A stretch of 64,000 bases of DNA, taken from Rhytidiadelphus loreus. Its lineage: Eukaryota; Streptophyta; Bryopsida; Hypnales; Hylocomiaceae. Positions within the stretch are counted from its first letter, which is position 1, and each line of letters opens with the position of its first letter. Location: the NCBI GenBank assembly GCA_947034895.1, contig OX344763.1, forward strand, positions 34,037,025-34,101,024. Direction: 5' to 3'. Below, piece after piece: positions 23,998 through 37,642 of this stretch. Below the pieces are notes generated by a model. The model searched no databases and was not told where the DNA came from. It saw only the letters and a list, made by a program, of their open reading frames with translations. The translations under genes were made by a program, and so were the position numbers.

Positions 23998-26900
23998 GAT
24001 TTCCTAGCGAAGGACGTGTTTGTCAATTGGTTAGAGTTCGATCTTCTCATTTATTATGCGACCTTGTTGACGCATATCAGTCACAGCCGCCAATTGCCGA
24101 GCTGGTAAGTGTGTGTCAGTTTCTCTTATTTCATCAGGCGATTTAGTAGGCAGTTAGTTCTATATTTGTGCTTGGACAGAAACGTGGTTCCACGAATGGG
24201 GAGCCTTGATTCCTATGCATGGATGTAAGCTCTTCCTCGATCAATTGGTGTTGTTTCTGCCATGTTCATTGTGACTTCGGTAAGATCACTGTGTTGTAAC
24301 GCGGCAGAAAGCTCGAAGTCTCCAATGAATGACTTTTAAATTTCAACTATTCATCTTGATCCTGTTAAGGTTGCCTCATGCCTAGTCTAAAGCCCAGAAT
24401 CATGCAATCTGAACCCAAATTTATGGGTTCGTGTGAAGGTCAAGGTAGACAAGACTATCACCCTGATTTGGAATCTGATTCCAAGAGGGGTACATAGGTG
24501 TGCGCTTGTTTCACATATCTAATCCAAGTGGAATTATAATTTCATCTTTGAAATTTTAATTTTTATGAATTTTTTTATGAATTTTTGAAGTGGTGTGCCC
24601 TGAAATTTCAAAACCACTCATAGAGTGGAGTCATAAATGTCCTATCAACAACCCGTAATCACCTTTTCATGTATCTATTAGCACTTAAGTATTCACCAAT
24701 AAATGATTGATATGTCACCTTGGTTGACATTAATGCCTTGATTTTTTCAGAATCTTGAATGAGTTTGGATTTTTTTTTGGACAAATTTGCATGTTTTCTT
24801 GAATGACTTAGGGGCCAAAAGTAGGGGATATAATTGGGCAAAGGGCAAAATTGGGTTGGTCTACCTGAATTAGGTACATCAAGTTGAAGAAGGAGAAGGT
24901 CATAGACAATTATTCATATTACACTTTAAAATCTTGCTATAATAAAGTTATCTTTTGGTCATGTACATCTTGGGTTAATAGTTTAGCTTAGTAGGGTTAG
25001 ATGGATGATAGTACATTCTTGTGTAAAGATTGAACATAGTCATATTTTGATTCTTTTACTGGATTGATCTCATTCGTAAAGTGTTCTTTAGAATTTCCAC
25101 CTTACAAGAATACAACCACATGTTAGCTTCTCCTTGTCATTTTTCATGTAGCATCATCTTGTCATGTCTCTACAATCATGGGAAACATTTGGTGGGTCAT
25201 TTGTATGTGTTCACTCAATAAAACTAAATAAAAACAAAATCTCTCAATATTCTTTATATTTCAAGAGTTTTTTAAGAAAACAACTAAAAAAGAGAGTCAA
25301 TAATTGATGACTAATTATTTTTGTGTAAAAAAATAAAGAAGAATACTTGTGAAGTTGAAAGATCTTGCTATACATTCTTGACAACATTGTATTTTTTTTT
25401 TAAAGACAAGTCATATCTTAGATAGGTTGGGAATTAAAACTGAACATGTATATGACTATGTGCTCATAAAAATGGAAGGACTAAGGTTACCAGGAAATGA
25501 GCTCTAATTCTCTTCAAATTTGCATTGAACATTGTTAGGGCTACTAGAAACAAGTGGAATGAATCTAAATTTGCAAATGAAATATATCTTGCCTTGTTGC
25601 TTTGAATTTTCTTCTATTTCTTTAAGATTTTCCTTATTTCAATGCCTCAAAACATTCTAATGTTTTAGAGATTCATTTGGAGAATTTTGTTTATAAAGAG
25701 CATATTGGTAGGCCATTTGGAAATCTTGTTCAAATTAGTAATAATTATCATGAAATTGCAAACGTTAAATTTTTGCAAATTTCTTCATGACATTGAGCAA
25801 TTGAGTCTTCAAATATTTTGCATTTTCTTAGTAAGTATTTACTAATAAGATTGTATAGAACTTTAGATGGTTGAAGGGACTTGAACCCTAAACAATAGAA
25901 CAAACACTTCTTCACATATTGAGTTGGAAAATATAGAGTTCAATTAAATGATAGTATAATAAATGTACTTTAAAGGGGCCAAAAAGGATGCATTAATTTG
26001 GTTGTTAAGGAAGATAAATTTTCCATGATAATAGAATACATTATTAGTTGTGATTTTTCCAATTGTACAATTCTGATATTGAATCTATTGTTAAACCCCC
26101 AATTCCCTCTAATTACCAAATAGAACAATATCCTAGGATTTACCAAAATAATATCCATATCACCTTCCATGCAATTGCTATTGAAGAAAAATTGAAATAT
26201 ACTATAGATTGAAATATATGTCAACAGTATAACATATTCACACTATATGTAAATTCTATGCTTGTAGTAAATAGCATCTTCAAATTATCACGATATGTAA
26301 CAATTGCATTGAAAAATGTTTTCATTAATCAACAAATCCTTTCTTCCCTGATGAAAAGTATAAGTGTTTTAAAACTTCCTTAGTCATAGAAATGTAGAAG
26401 CTTAGCTTTACAAAGCCTAACATTATTTAAGAACAATCTTTTTTATTTAACCCTTAGACCCCTAATCAACCAAAATATTTTTGGATTATACAACTTTCTC
26501 AAGCACATGGCTGAATTAAAGTAGGCACCCAAAAATGCACCACTGACCCTAAAACCCCATCTTTTGATTCTATATACATCTCCAAAATCAATTGTTTACC
26601 AAATGAATGTGAAAGAAACTGTTTAGAACCAAACTTTGATCCTTTATAACTCTTGCACATGGTATCCAAATGTCACATTCTTTGGTGCATTAGAACCTCC
26701 TTTCAAGTGCCAACAAGAAAACATTAAAACTTGACTAGTCTAATAATAATAATTAGGCATAGAAGCAAAAAGTGACAATTTCCTAGGTACCTACTTTAAA
26801 AAATCTTGAGAGGTAAAAGTCTTCAGATGTAGCTTGAAATTTTAAATCTTGATCAATTTATTCAAAACTATCCTTCAAAGCTTGAAATAATGGGCCAATC

Positions 26901-29413
26901 AAAGTGGTCATCAACCATGCAAATATCCATTGACTAGATACATAAATTTTTCATTTTCTACAAAATTGAACTGAAAAACTTATTCATCAACCATTTTGGG
27001 GGGCCTCACATTGTTACAAGGCTTAATTGATGTGTAGGTTTAGCTCCTACATTTCTTCCCACCATATAATGTAAATTGGCCCATTACATACAAAAGATCC
27101 ACCATAGACACCTAGGGAATGACCCATCCAAGTTTTGTATGAACCTAAAACTTGCTTTTTTCAAAAAATGAAATTTGTGCTACATCAAGTTGAGTGTGTG
27201 GCGACAATCAATGTCTTAGGTTAACATTGATGGAATAAAGAAGGGTTGGTCACTATAGAAATCATTCTTTCTGGTACAATGAGAATCATCTACTTAAAAT
27301 AAAACTAAAGCACTCAATGGAGGTCAATTTATTGTACAAGGCCTCCCTTTTTTATACAAAATTCTAATGTTGAACATCTACACTTGTAATGCCTTATATG
27401 GAAGGCTTTCTTGTCAACTATCACAAACTTAGTCTCCGTAATACCATTACAAGGTAATAATTGCAATAGGGTCTTTTTTCTTTTGGGTGTAAATTCATCT
27501 ACAATAATGCCTTGCATGGAAGGATTTTTTTGTCAACTATTGGAAACTTAGTCTTTGCAATGACATTACAAGGTAATGATTGCAATAGGAACTTTTTTCT
27601 TTTTGGTGTAAATTTATCATAAGAAATATACCTTTTCTAGGCCTTCATATTGTGGACATGTTAGAAAATATTCTAACTACTTTAGGTGAGTAAGATAACC
27701 ATTATGGATACACTTTTTGTTAGTTTAAGAATACTCTTTTGAACCAATTAGGAAATCACACTTCAAAATTTCATAACATATTCATACTTTATAAATAAAA
27801 TAAAATAATAATTCCTCTCGCCACTTCTCACATTTCTCTTAAGTAGAATTTTTTTTTAAATCAACGATGCCAACAGGGCAAACTAGTCATTCTGCCCTGT
27901 GATGGACTGATTTACCTTAATGCCTCTATGAAAATATTCACAATATCAGTTCATTATCACACATTACAAGACACAAAAATCCATCTTAATCAAGAAACTT
28001 CATCCACAGTGTGCAATACGGTATGCAAAGACCTGTAAAGGGTTAAGATAATCGACATAAAACCCTGATTTTTCGAATTTACATAAACATCTGCCTCCAA
28101 ATGGCTATTGAACCCTTTAGGAATCAGCAAAATTCAAGTGCACTATCCATGGCACAAAAGGTAACTAAATCAGCACACGACTACTACGTAGACTGCTTGC
28201 AAATGCAGGCACTGCAAGTAGGAATGACCCTTTCACAACACCACACTAGTTTCAACTTCTTTTGGCTGTCCTGATACTCGAATATGTACTGTACAGCTTT
28301 CCTCTGTTACATCCGGTATTTACCAATGATTGATGTTGTTTGCACATGAACAATCTTGAAAATGTGCTCTGCCACATAACAAGCCACAGAATCTCAGTTC
28401 AATTTTCAACAGCGTGATGAATTAGCAAGCAATGAATACGTATAAGCAGAGAGATGTGGGCCTAAGGCTTTGAATCTAGTTGTAGATATGTACCTACAAT
28501 CATTTGAAGGTCTTTATAATATAAGAAGCTATAACATGAGAAGAGTCTATAACACAAGTACTTGTGATATAACCATAAAAAGTGTTTATAATATAAACTC
28601 TTATGCTCATGAATTCTATACTCACATGCTAGCACTCCCCATTAGCAAGTACAATGAATCACTATTGGATTGAGAAAAAGAACAAATAGATTGTTAGATG
28701 TGCTAAACAACCAAAGCATTCCATTACTCACATACTTGCTCAATCCTCAAATACTCACTTTTTTTTTTTTTCATTTGTCCCAAATTACTTGTTCCTTTTA
28801 GTACTTTAGACTTGATTTTAGGGTTGAAGATAATTTCTTTTGTTTTTGACATTAACTAATGAAATGAAGTAGAAGAACTTGTCTAGTTTATTATCCACTT
28901 TCCATGTGAAAAAAATTCTAAAAATTGAGTATTTTTTTTATAGCAATTAGAAGTTGATTGGATCAAGAAACAAAAGGCATTGAACTATTCATTGAATTCC
29001 TTGTGCAAGGTAGTTGCATAGGGAAGTTTTCGTTCTCTAAAAAGTCTTTCCTTATTTATGTGTGGTACTTTGTATCTATTGCAACCTCCTATTTTTTGTT
29101 CTTCCTTTTATTGCAATTAATATCCATACACACATGTTTTGTACTAGAGGGGACACATTGCACATTCAGCATAGAATCATTTGATCGTAACATGTATTAA
29201 AAGAAAGATGCCAAATCCTTGATACTTTCATGACTACATAAAAAGGACTAATATTATAGGACAGAGGAAGTTATTGAGTAGGAAAATAGGTGTAGATTGA
29301 TAGGATATGGCTTCGTCACCTGCTTACTAGGGTTCTTTTTTGCATCTGTGTAAGATTGATTGATTCCATTCAAAAAACCATGTCATCTTCCTGTCTGTGT
29401 AAAAATATCTTGC
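23998..29413. other. ERD2 3' region, then intergenic DNA with no gene seen
   Basis: About 24000-24310 is probably ERD2 3' UTR and flank. The rest to 29.3 kb is AT-rich with only short, motif-free frames on either strand. 29300-29413 is likely the 3' UTR of the minus-strand dehydrogenase. The only structure found is the duplication at 27390-27620. Confidence 0.6.
27390..27620 (+). repeat. Two-copy tandem duplication, about 117 bp
   Basis: TAATGCCTT.ATGGAAGG, TTGTCAACTAT, AAACTTAGTCT, CATTACAAGGTAAT and ATTGCAATAGG recur in the same order in each copy, about 90% alike by eye. It is non-coding. Confidence 0.85.
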
Positions 29414-32400
29414 TTACCACTTATTAACATCAGTGCTCATGACGCTTGTGGCGTCCTGAACGGTGTTGATTGTCCCCGTTACTGCACCGGAAACTAAGTT
29501 GCGAGCACGCTCTTTCAGGCCTGGACCTACTTCCGTAATAACATCAGGATCCCTTGCCGGCTTCAACAACACCTGCATTCCCAAACCAAATAAAACTTTG
29601 TTAGTAGTTTAAAATGAAATCATGAGGAGACCAACTCTCAAAGTGTATTTGATATGTGTGTAGAGCCTCCGCGTTGTACACTTGCCCCTAGGAAATATCA
29701 ACTTCAAAATCACAAATTTAATACAATTTTCTCATTCAACGAATGAATCTACCCTACTAGATTGATCTTCGAGACCAGTACCTTCACCCATCCCTCATCT
29801 TTCGCATTAAAACGTTTATAAGCCTCTGGAGCATCGCCCAGGCCCAAGATTTGCGTGATAACTGTGGTTGGATCCAATTTTCCAGACTGGACAAGCGGCA
29901 ATAATGTTGGCCTGTGTACACAATTGCTTGATACATGTGAGCAAGTATGTATACAAGCCATTCTTTAAAGCACTATGTCAGAAATATTAAACTAAAGTTG
30001 AAGAGGCTAGGTCCAACATCAGCTTATCATTGTCAAATTTTTCCTCCACGTAATTAAAAAGCTGACAATTCTAACTGAATTGCACACAGTTAAGTAAAGA
30101 TAAACAATGAAGCTTAAAGCACAGTCAAAAAAGATCTCTGTACAGGAGAAACACTTTCTGCAAATAGTATGAAACCATAATCTTTAACGTACCAGTATTT
30201 TTGCACAGGTGTTTGACCTCCTGCCATGGACATGCCCTTCTCCATGAAAGCTCCAAGGTTGAAATGGCTGTGAATGAAGAAAATTTAGGCAAAAAGTCTC
30301 ACAACTCAAAAATTTAAATATTCACCTCATTATAGGATGTAGATACCTAAAGATTTCATGAACCAGGATGAGGATCATGAGGATCATGAGGAACTAATTC
30401 ACAACTAAAACCATTTTTCGTCTTTTAATTTGCCACTTGTTTTTACTTTACAATTCTAGAACTTTAACTTACTTTGCAAAACCAGCGTAAGCACCCACTA
30501 TACCAATACGCCCTCCCTTGCGAACAGCATAAATAATCTCGTTTAGAACTTCAGTACTGTCGGTCTCCAATCCGACCATAACCTCCAACTTATGCAGCGG
30601 ATTCTGTAAAGAAAATGACGCATATTAGATGTAAGGTAGCGGAATGCAAAACCCTGATCTCATCTCCTAACTATTATTTTATTACCAACAGCAACTTACA
30701 CATCTATTCACACAGTATATGAGCCTTCAATTAGCAAGTTCGGTGTAATAATGACTTGGCTAAGTGCCTATAGCCATTGATAATTTAATGGGCATGGAGT
30801 TTCCCACTTTGAATGATCCATAAGAAACCATAAGGTATCGAGTGATAAAGAAAGTTAAAAAGAGTTTGGTTCGTGCAGTGCCCAAAGAGATCTCTTTAGA
30901 GCTTTTGTCACGGTCTCTCAGTGAAAACACACTCCTATGAATTGGTTAAAATTCTAAAAAGTAATACTCTCTACCTCATTCATATCTCTAATAATCATAA
31001 TGCAGCCATGCGGTGAGTAGTTACAAATGGGTCACTGGTTACCCAACAGAAGCGCATGTCATACTCACCGCTATATAATGGACGCCAACGGCATCAATGC
31101 CAACGTCTGGACCATGAGGAAACAATGTCCGAAGTTCATCAATAGTCTTCTTCTCCTTGAAGTTTATGGTCTCGATGCCTTTCACTTTCTTTGTTGCGAA
31201 GTCCAAGCGGAACTGTACTTCATCAATGATGACGACACGAGCTGCTCCTCGCACAAAAGCACATTGAGCGGCCAGAATGCCAACTGCATCCAAAAATCAG
31301 GAGCATTTTCAATACAAGATACTAGAATTAACGTTGAAAACACCGTGCATGACCAACAGAATCAACCTTCACAATTATAAAGAATAAGTCACTTCAAGCA
31401 CTAAAATATTGAAGAACATACTCACTTTTGAAGCAATATATTTCGTTACCAAGCATGCCTTCATTTTCAGATGAGCTCACATGCTGACATGCCGACCGAG
31501 AAACGGATGAAAGGAAATAAATAATCTTAATATAAACCACATTTGCGTTAACTTTTGCATCAATGTACTTTTGTGCAAAAAGTGGTTTAGGTAAAATCTA
31601 AACCAAAAAATACAAAATTTATGAGTCATATGTTCAATAAATATGTACCTGGTCCACTACCCCAAATGGCAACGTTATCTCCCTTACCAACCCGGCCCAA
31701 CTCATTCGCGTGCCAAGCAGTGGGTAAAATATCAGACAACAGGATGGCGTGCTCGTCATCCATATCTTCCGGCACCTTCAAGCAATTCAAATCCGCTGCC
31801 ATATCACGATCACTTGTTTCAGGTTCATACAGATGGCATGAGCATTCAACATCACTTGAAACTCAGGATGGAAAAAACAGCGCTATGCACAGATTCACCC
31901 AAAAATGGATGCACTGATTCATTGGCATGCACTCTGACCATGTATAATCTCACAAACAATTCATACTTGAAAAAGACTCCGAGCAGGATCAGTATTACTG
32001 TAGTTTGAATAATTCAAGGGACTGATTTTACCAAAAGGAATGCGAACATACTCGGCTTGGCCACCCTCCCATCCACCAGTTAAGTGGGAGTACCCAAACA
32101 TGCCACAAGTTCTGCAAACATAGTGAGATAACACGCTGCTGTAAGTGGAGACGAGGATCTTGAGAACAAGGCCATACATTTAAAACTAGAATTGAACAAA
32201 TAATTGCCAAATCTTCTAACATTCAGGATTTACAATAATTATTTACGCTCATACAATGTTTCGAGTAAATTTTAAACATCATAGAAAGAATCTTCACCAT
32301 GATTCATGGAAAGATCACCCAATGGTCAAAGTGATCGTATGGAAGCCTCTTGATTTTGAGTCAGGCCTCAGGATGGTCACTGTGACCATAGGGAGACCTC

Positions 32401-34130
32401 ATGCACTATGAAGAGGCAAAAATTCCTAAAAGAATTTAACCCTACAAGAAACCTTGATTGACAATTTCGCAACCAGAAGAAAAATTAAATTCATATAAAC
32501 ACACATCTACAAGCATAGGAAAGAATGTCCATAGGTTGTGAGGTTTCTTCTCGCACCTATCTTTGTACATCAGTTCCTGCTCCATGGATGGGTTGGTGGA
32601 ATCGCAGCCAGAAAAGTCTTTCCTGTGGCAGGCAGAACACTGTCCGCACGCAATATCAAACGCACTGACAACACGATCACCTGCTCACGGCAATCAATAA
32701 CCGAATTCTCAGTTTTCATTCACAGGAACAAACCACGCAAACCTGCAACCAATATGAAATCTCTCCACACAACCCTAATTTATATCCGATGTCACATAAA
32801 GAATGAAGTGTCAAACATTCCAGTAAAACACACGATTGCTTTCAAGATTCATGCTTAAACCCTGATAGATCAGAGATTCAAGGTTTTGACTGACCAATTC
32901 AATACTAAGTCATATCCAATGTCACGTCAAAAATGAAGAGGCAAACATTTCAGTAAAACACATGATTGTTTTGAACAAGGGATTCATGCTTAACCCCTGA
33001 CGGACCAAAGATTCAAGGTTTTCGCATTATCAATCAAATTAATCAAATTGTGGAAACGCAATGACTCGAAAGGTGCGAAATTTTGTATCAGTGAAGAACG
33101 ATGCCTCTGTTAATAAAAATAAAATGAAACCCCATAAAAGAAAGTCTATGTATGAACTAATGTAAAGTCTCCTTTCACCGTAAAGTACGGGAGAGGTTCC
33201 ATTCACCATACAGGTGAACTTAGATCCATTCCCTACAACAATCTAAGAAACTTGCACCATCTGAAATTTTGTGTTGAGCTAATAATCAAGTGAAAAAAAA
33301 AAGACGTGTCACTAGGTAAAGTGTTATCACAGTTAGCCCAAATCAAAGTTCAATTGTATGGTTAATAGAGTCTCTTCATTACTCAAAACTTCTAAGAAAG
33401 TAACATGTGGTGCAATTCGAGCCTTCAATTGTAATGCTTCAGCAAGATATCATATCGATCTTAAAGGAAACTTGATTTTCACTTGCCTTCTTTGATGTCC
33501 TTCACTTCAGGACCTACAGCTTCCACCACACCCATAAACTCATGTCCCACCACATCACCGCTCTTCATGCCAGGCATGGCGCCCATGTACATGTGCAGGT
33601 CGGAGCCACAGATGCAAGAAGTAGTAACACGAAGAATCACGTCTGCCTGCACAAGAACAAAAATTCCAATGCCCAATGTTCAATGTTAAATGTCCTTTCC
33701 CGGTTATTCCAAGGTTCAATGTCCAATTTCCAGTGCTCAGTGTTCAATTTATTCTCGTGCAAATGCCAAATTTCCTATGCCAAAATTCCAACATTCAATG
33801 TTCAATGTCCTATCCCGGCCATTCCAAAGTCCAATGCTCAATTTGTACTCGTGCAAATGTCCAATTTCCAATTTCCAATGTTCAATATTCCATATACCCA
33901 CTGTCTGTTCAAAAAGACCGTGAACTTACCGGATCTGTGAGCATGGGTCGAGGGCGAATCTTGACCTTCATGTCCATTTTGCCGTGAAACTCCACTGCGC
34001 GCATGGGATGCGACGCATCTTTCTTCGACGTCACGGTGCAAGTCGGCGTCGCCACGTGGGTCTGTTCCGGATTCTTCAGCATGGTGGATAACGTGGAGAC
34101 GTCCCGGGGTTCGATCACAGTCGACGCCAT
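29414..34130 (-). CDS. Zinc-dependent alcohol dehydrogenase, formaldehyde-dehydrogenase-like
   Basis: It is an NAD(P)-dependent medium-chain dehydrogenase with a GroES-like catalytic fold; the substrate is not deducible. Ten minus-strand exons join in phase: 34130-33930, 33646-33487, 32680-32557, 32111-32032, 31795-31649, 31283-31069, 30603-30473, 30267-30193, 29911-29782 and 29572-29414, giving 473 residues. Catalytic-zinc ligands are Cys80 (CGSDLH) and His102-Glu103 (GHEFMG). The structural-zinc cysteines at 132, 135, 138 and 146 have spacing C-x2-C-x2-C-x7-C. The nucleotide motif GSGPVG is at 234-239. GAFMEKGMSMAGGQTPVQKY is typical of the glutathione-independent formaldehyde dehydrogenase-like group. 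Intron 2 uses a GC donor (AAG/GCAAGT). About 47 residues follow the usual KVLLKP end. The first 45 residues resemble a leader or regulatory tail with no clear transit-peptide call. Confidence 0.93.
32772..33025 (-). repeat. Two-copy tandem repeat in dehydrogenase intron 2
   Basis: Two units of about 140 bp each carry ATATCC.ATGTCAC, CAAACATT.CAGTAAAACACA, GATTCATGCTTAA and AGATTCAAGGTTTT in order. Both lie wholly within the intron between exons 2 and 3. Confidence 0.85.
33667..33890 (-). repeat. Tandem repeat in dehydrogenase intron 1
   Basis: Two units of about 115-125 bp share TTCAATGTT.AATGTCCT, TCCCGG..ATTCCAA, TGCTCA.T.TTCAATTT and CTCGTGCAAATG, with internal CCAATTTCCA sub-repeats. The array fills most of the 283-bp intron and starts about 20 bp from the acceptor. 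Confidence 0.85.
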
Positions 34131-34204
34131 CGGAATTCGCACCTTGGAGTCAACACAAGCCGCTTCCGCTTACGAAATCTTAAAATGCTCGTAAACCTAA
34201 GATC

Positions 34205-34716
34205 AAAGGAGACATAGACTTTGACAACTTAGTCAGCTAATTCGAAACTGAACCAAATCCACATATGAAAAATCTTAAAGCAGAAACAGAGCTGCAACCC
34301 GAAATTGCGAAACCGTGAGAATTGTCATTGCTAGCACATAGTGCAAAGTACCTAAGTAAGAAAGATATGGGTCCCGAAACAAGCCCAAGGATTGCAATTC
34401 AATGGAATGGAGCATGTACTGACAAAATGGTGCGAGCTGAAGTGGAAGACTAATTAAATGCAGAAATCGATGGAGACACTTAGTACAGACGTTGACAACT
34501 TAGCCTACTACTTCGAAACCAAAAGCCAATTCACAAATGACAAACCTTAAGCGGAAATAGACCTGTAATCGGGCGAATCACAATTGCAACGGCGTAGTGC
34601 AATAGTACCCAATTCAACACAGATATGGGTCCCAAAACAAGCAAATGAGTTGCAATTTTTACGGTATGGAGCACGTACTGACAAGGTGGTTTGAACTGAA
34701 GTCGAAGATCAACTCC
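34205..34716 (-). repeat. Direct duplication just upstream of the dehydrogenase start
   Basis: Copies at about 34205-34452 and 34463-34716 share TTGACAACTTAG, ATTCGAAAC or CTTCGAAAC, GATATGGGTCCC.AAACAAGC and TGGAGCA.GTACTGACAA. They begin about 75 bp upstream of the ATG, so the 5' UTR or proximal promoter appears doubled. The effect on expression is unknown. Confidence 0.8.
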
Positions 34717-36362
34717 AGAGAAAAATGCAGTGAGAAATGTCGAGGAAATTTGAGATTCAGGAATTGGGTTCTTGAGATCGGTTACGTTAGACAACGGGAC
34801 AAGGATGTGCATGACAGAAAGCTCGCACCAGGATCCACTTGTTTTGAATGCAGGAATGCAGTATGGGCGATCCACTTGGCAAGATGGCGACACCCCGCGC
34901 AGACGCCGATGGACGCCGAGAGACGCGTGGCGACAAGTGGCGTCCATCTGAGCTTCGACGTCATGAAGGACCAGGTGTTCAATTTTCGAAAAACTGATGA
35001 ACGCAATCACATCCCAAGCACAAAAATGCGTTCTTTTCATCCATTGTTTGTTTTGAAGATTTTTATACTAAGGTGGAAGCACCCAAAATCATCAATAAAA
35101 GAAATTTAGCATAGTTGGAGACACCTTTTCCTAAGAATGATATTTTTGTAGTATTAGCAAGTGAAAATCAAGAATATTAAAAAAAAAATTAGATTTTTCA
35201 GATGTGGTATGTAATTTCTATGATTTTTCAAAGTGCGGGTGTCCTAGAGCACTAAAACTATCACATAATAGGTACAGGGATGCTTTGGGGTGCCTTCACC
35301 TTAGTTCTTTAACATTTGTACGTAATAGATTATGAAGGTTCTAATTTGCAAATATTCTATAAATCAAACTTCAAAGATACTAGTAGATTTGACTTCAAAA
35401 AATCATTGTAATTAGAACTCAACATTTTGAACTTAAAGGAATAATTTCTTTTGTGAAAATCACAAATATTTAATATACAATCAACTTCAAAAGCAATTTT
35501 CAATTCTTGACTTCAAATTTTATTGAAAAATATTGATTTGTGTACTAATTGATCCAATCATATGGATATGATCTTTTGATCATATTTTAAAATTATTGTT
35601 TTAGAGTCATTATTAAATTAATATTCTAATTAAGCTACATTTTATTAATACTTCTTCACAATTTTAGAAATTTGGACTATCTCTTGGTCATTAAGGGATT
35701 AATTTACCTTTGAAGTCAAGGCAAGAAAATTGAAAATAGACTCTTGTTAGACAATTTCATTCAATTAGTATGCCTTACAATAATAACCAATGTTGGATGA
35801 GTATCTAAATACATACAACTACTAATTATGAACATTGCACAACAACAAATGATTTTTTAATGTCTATTTCAAATACACTTAGTCAATATTTCAAAATTCA
35901 TAGTAATTTCAAATATTAACAAAACATATTTGGATTTTTTTATTTCTTATAGAAAACATCTTAATACAACTTTGAAAGATAAATATAAATCCACTTATAG
36001 TTGCAAAATCAAAGCATATAGAGTGAAAGACTTTGGTCATGGATTGTCTTTTTGAGGCTAAAACTTGTACTTTGAGAAGTGAGTCAATTTGGAAAACACA
36101 TCTAAAATCTCTAAAAAAAAGGCTACACAATAGCAAGAAAAATAATATAATTTTCACTAGCCAAATGTAGTGTATAAAACAACTAGTATGTCTCACACTA
36201 CCTAAATTTATATATGCATTATTAGGAGCTATCAAAACTTGACTATTTGTAGGTTTGTTATCAAATTGGGTTCACAAGGCTTTGTTTAATATGATATAAT
36301 TCGCCTTACTCAAAGTCACCCCCCCCGAGAAGCATCCTCTGCAGAGGTACCCACGTAGATGG
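34717..36362. other. No gene seen
   Basis: A GC-richer block to about 35000 may be distal promoter of the minus-strand dehydrogenase. It is open in both directions but has no known motif. 35110-36300 is plain AT-rich intergenic DNA. Confidence 0.5.
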
Positions 36363-36681
36363 TAAGGTAGGAGGCTCAAACTCCAACTGGGCATTTTGAA
36401 CCGAACATGACACACAGGTACATTTTGCTTTTTTCAAATTACCAAAATGTACAAACGATGTACATTCTAGGAGGTGGTCGCTTTTGGAGCCCTATGGCTT
36501 TTCAGCTTCAAAATTTCATAACTAATTCCACGGAGCTCCAAAAAATATGAAACAACTTGTGCCACATGCCATTTCTTCTTGTCTTTCAAGGAAAATTTTC
36601 TGAAAAATATTTCAAGATGTTTTACCTCCCCAAAATTCAGGTTCAGCACTTAGATGGTCGCTTTATGGACCTCCTACCTTA
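36363..36681. mobile_element. TAAGGTAGGAGG MITE, copy A (319 bp)
   Basis: The left end is TAAGGTAGGAGGCTCAAA. The right end, read inward, is TAAGGTAGGAGGTCCATAAA. Interior blocks ATTTTGCTTTTTTCA, AATGTACAAACGATGTACAT, AGGTGGTCGCTTTTGGAGC and TTTCTGAAAAATATTTC are shared with copy B at 57931-58243. It is non-coding. Confidence 0.72.
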
Positions 36682-37642
36682 GCACACGTGTCCCTAGTCA
36701 TGCCACATAGCATGTCAAATGAATTTTGGCAAAGGATTTCTAAAACCCCATTCTTCTACGATTTCTACTCTCACACTTCCTACTTTGAGTTCAGATTTTG
36801 GGATTTAGAATTGTATGAGAACAAATTTGGAAACAAACAATTAAATCACGCGGCTGTATTTCCAGTGCTAGACAAACCCCAACATAATCTCAAATATATA
36901 ACTCAAAGCATCAAAATTTTCATCATACACTCAAACCTCCATAGTATGACCCTCTCTCTTCAACGACAATCCAAAATATCCTAACCCACTTGCCACAATA
37001 TTATCGACTAGATTGCACTCATCTTACATTCAAACTATTGTTTGACCTTTACCAAGGTAGGAATACCATAAATGGCGCCCCCCACCACCACCTCTAATGG
37101 CACAATAGGGTGTTCTCAAACCAACAATAGCTAGCTTTGTTGTTGATTCGAATAAGATTCAATTTGCTGAAATTTGATTGGCTCACACTTGATCAAGAAC
37201 AAGTTTCAAAGGCAGCTGTTTTAGGTTAAGCAATGAGACAAAAACGGGGTCTAAATGAAGAATCTACATTTCTATTCAATAAAATATTCATTCTTGAAGA
37301 AAAAAAATTCCTTTCTTTTTTGTTTTGCATTCTTCCTCATCTTTATTTTTGCACACATTGAGATCAAATTCTCAATGAATTTCCCATATCCTATAGATTA
37401 CAAAGCACAAGTTTTAACCGTTTATGGTTTACTCCTACCTTACGACCGTCTTCCAAGGAGTTACATGAAGAGAGTTTAAGAATGTTTTCTCCGGCACAAC
37501 ACCTAGAGTTCATACAAGACTTGACTTCAAGGAGGGACTTGACAACGTCCTGGTGATGTTTGGTCTATGTACAGTACAGTGAAGAATTTGTGTGTGAAAT
37601 TTTCGGCAAACATAAAACAGAAAATTATTCTAGATTTCATTT
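36682..37642. other. No gene seen; 3' flank of the nuclease gene
   Basis: The sequence is AT-rich. The last 100-200 bp before 37643 probably include the 3' UTR of the minus-strand nuclease. No other coding block was recognised. Confidence 0.5.

Noticed and set aside
29749..29781. Ending the dehydrogenase inside exon 9 read-through
   Set aside because: Splicing at AAG/GTACTG to the next exon gives the family ending KVLLKP; the read-through ends in LVSKINLVG, which has no family support.
34131..34142. Longer N-terminus of the dehydrogenase starting upstream of 34130
   Set aside because: The upstream codon in that frame is GTG, not ATG. The first ATG is at 34130 on the minus strand.
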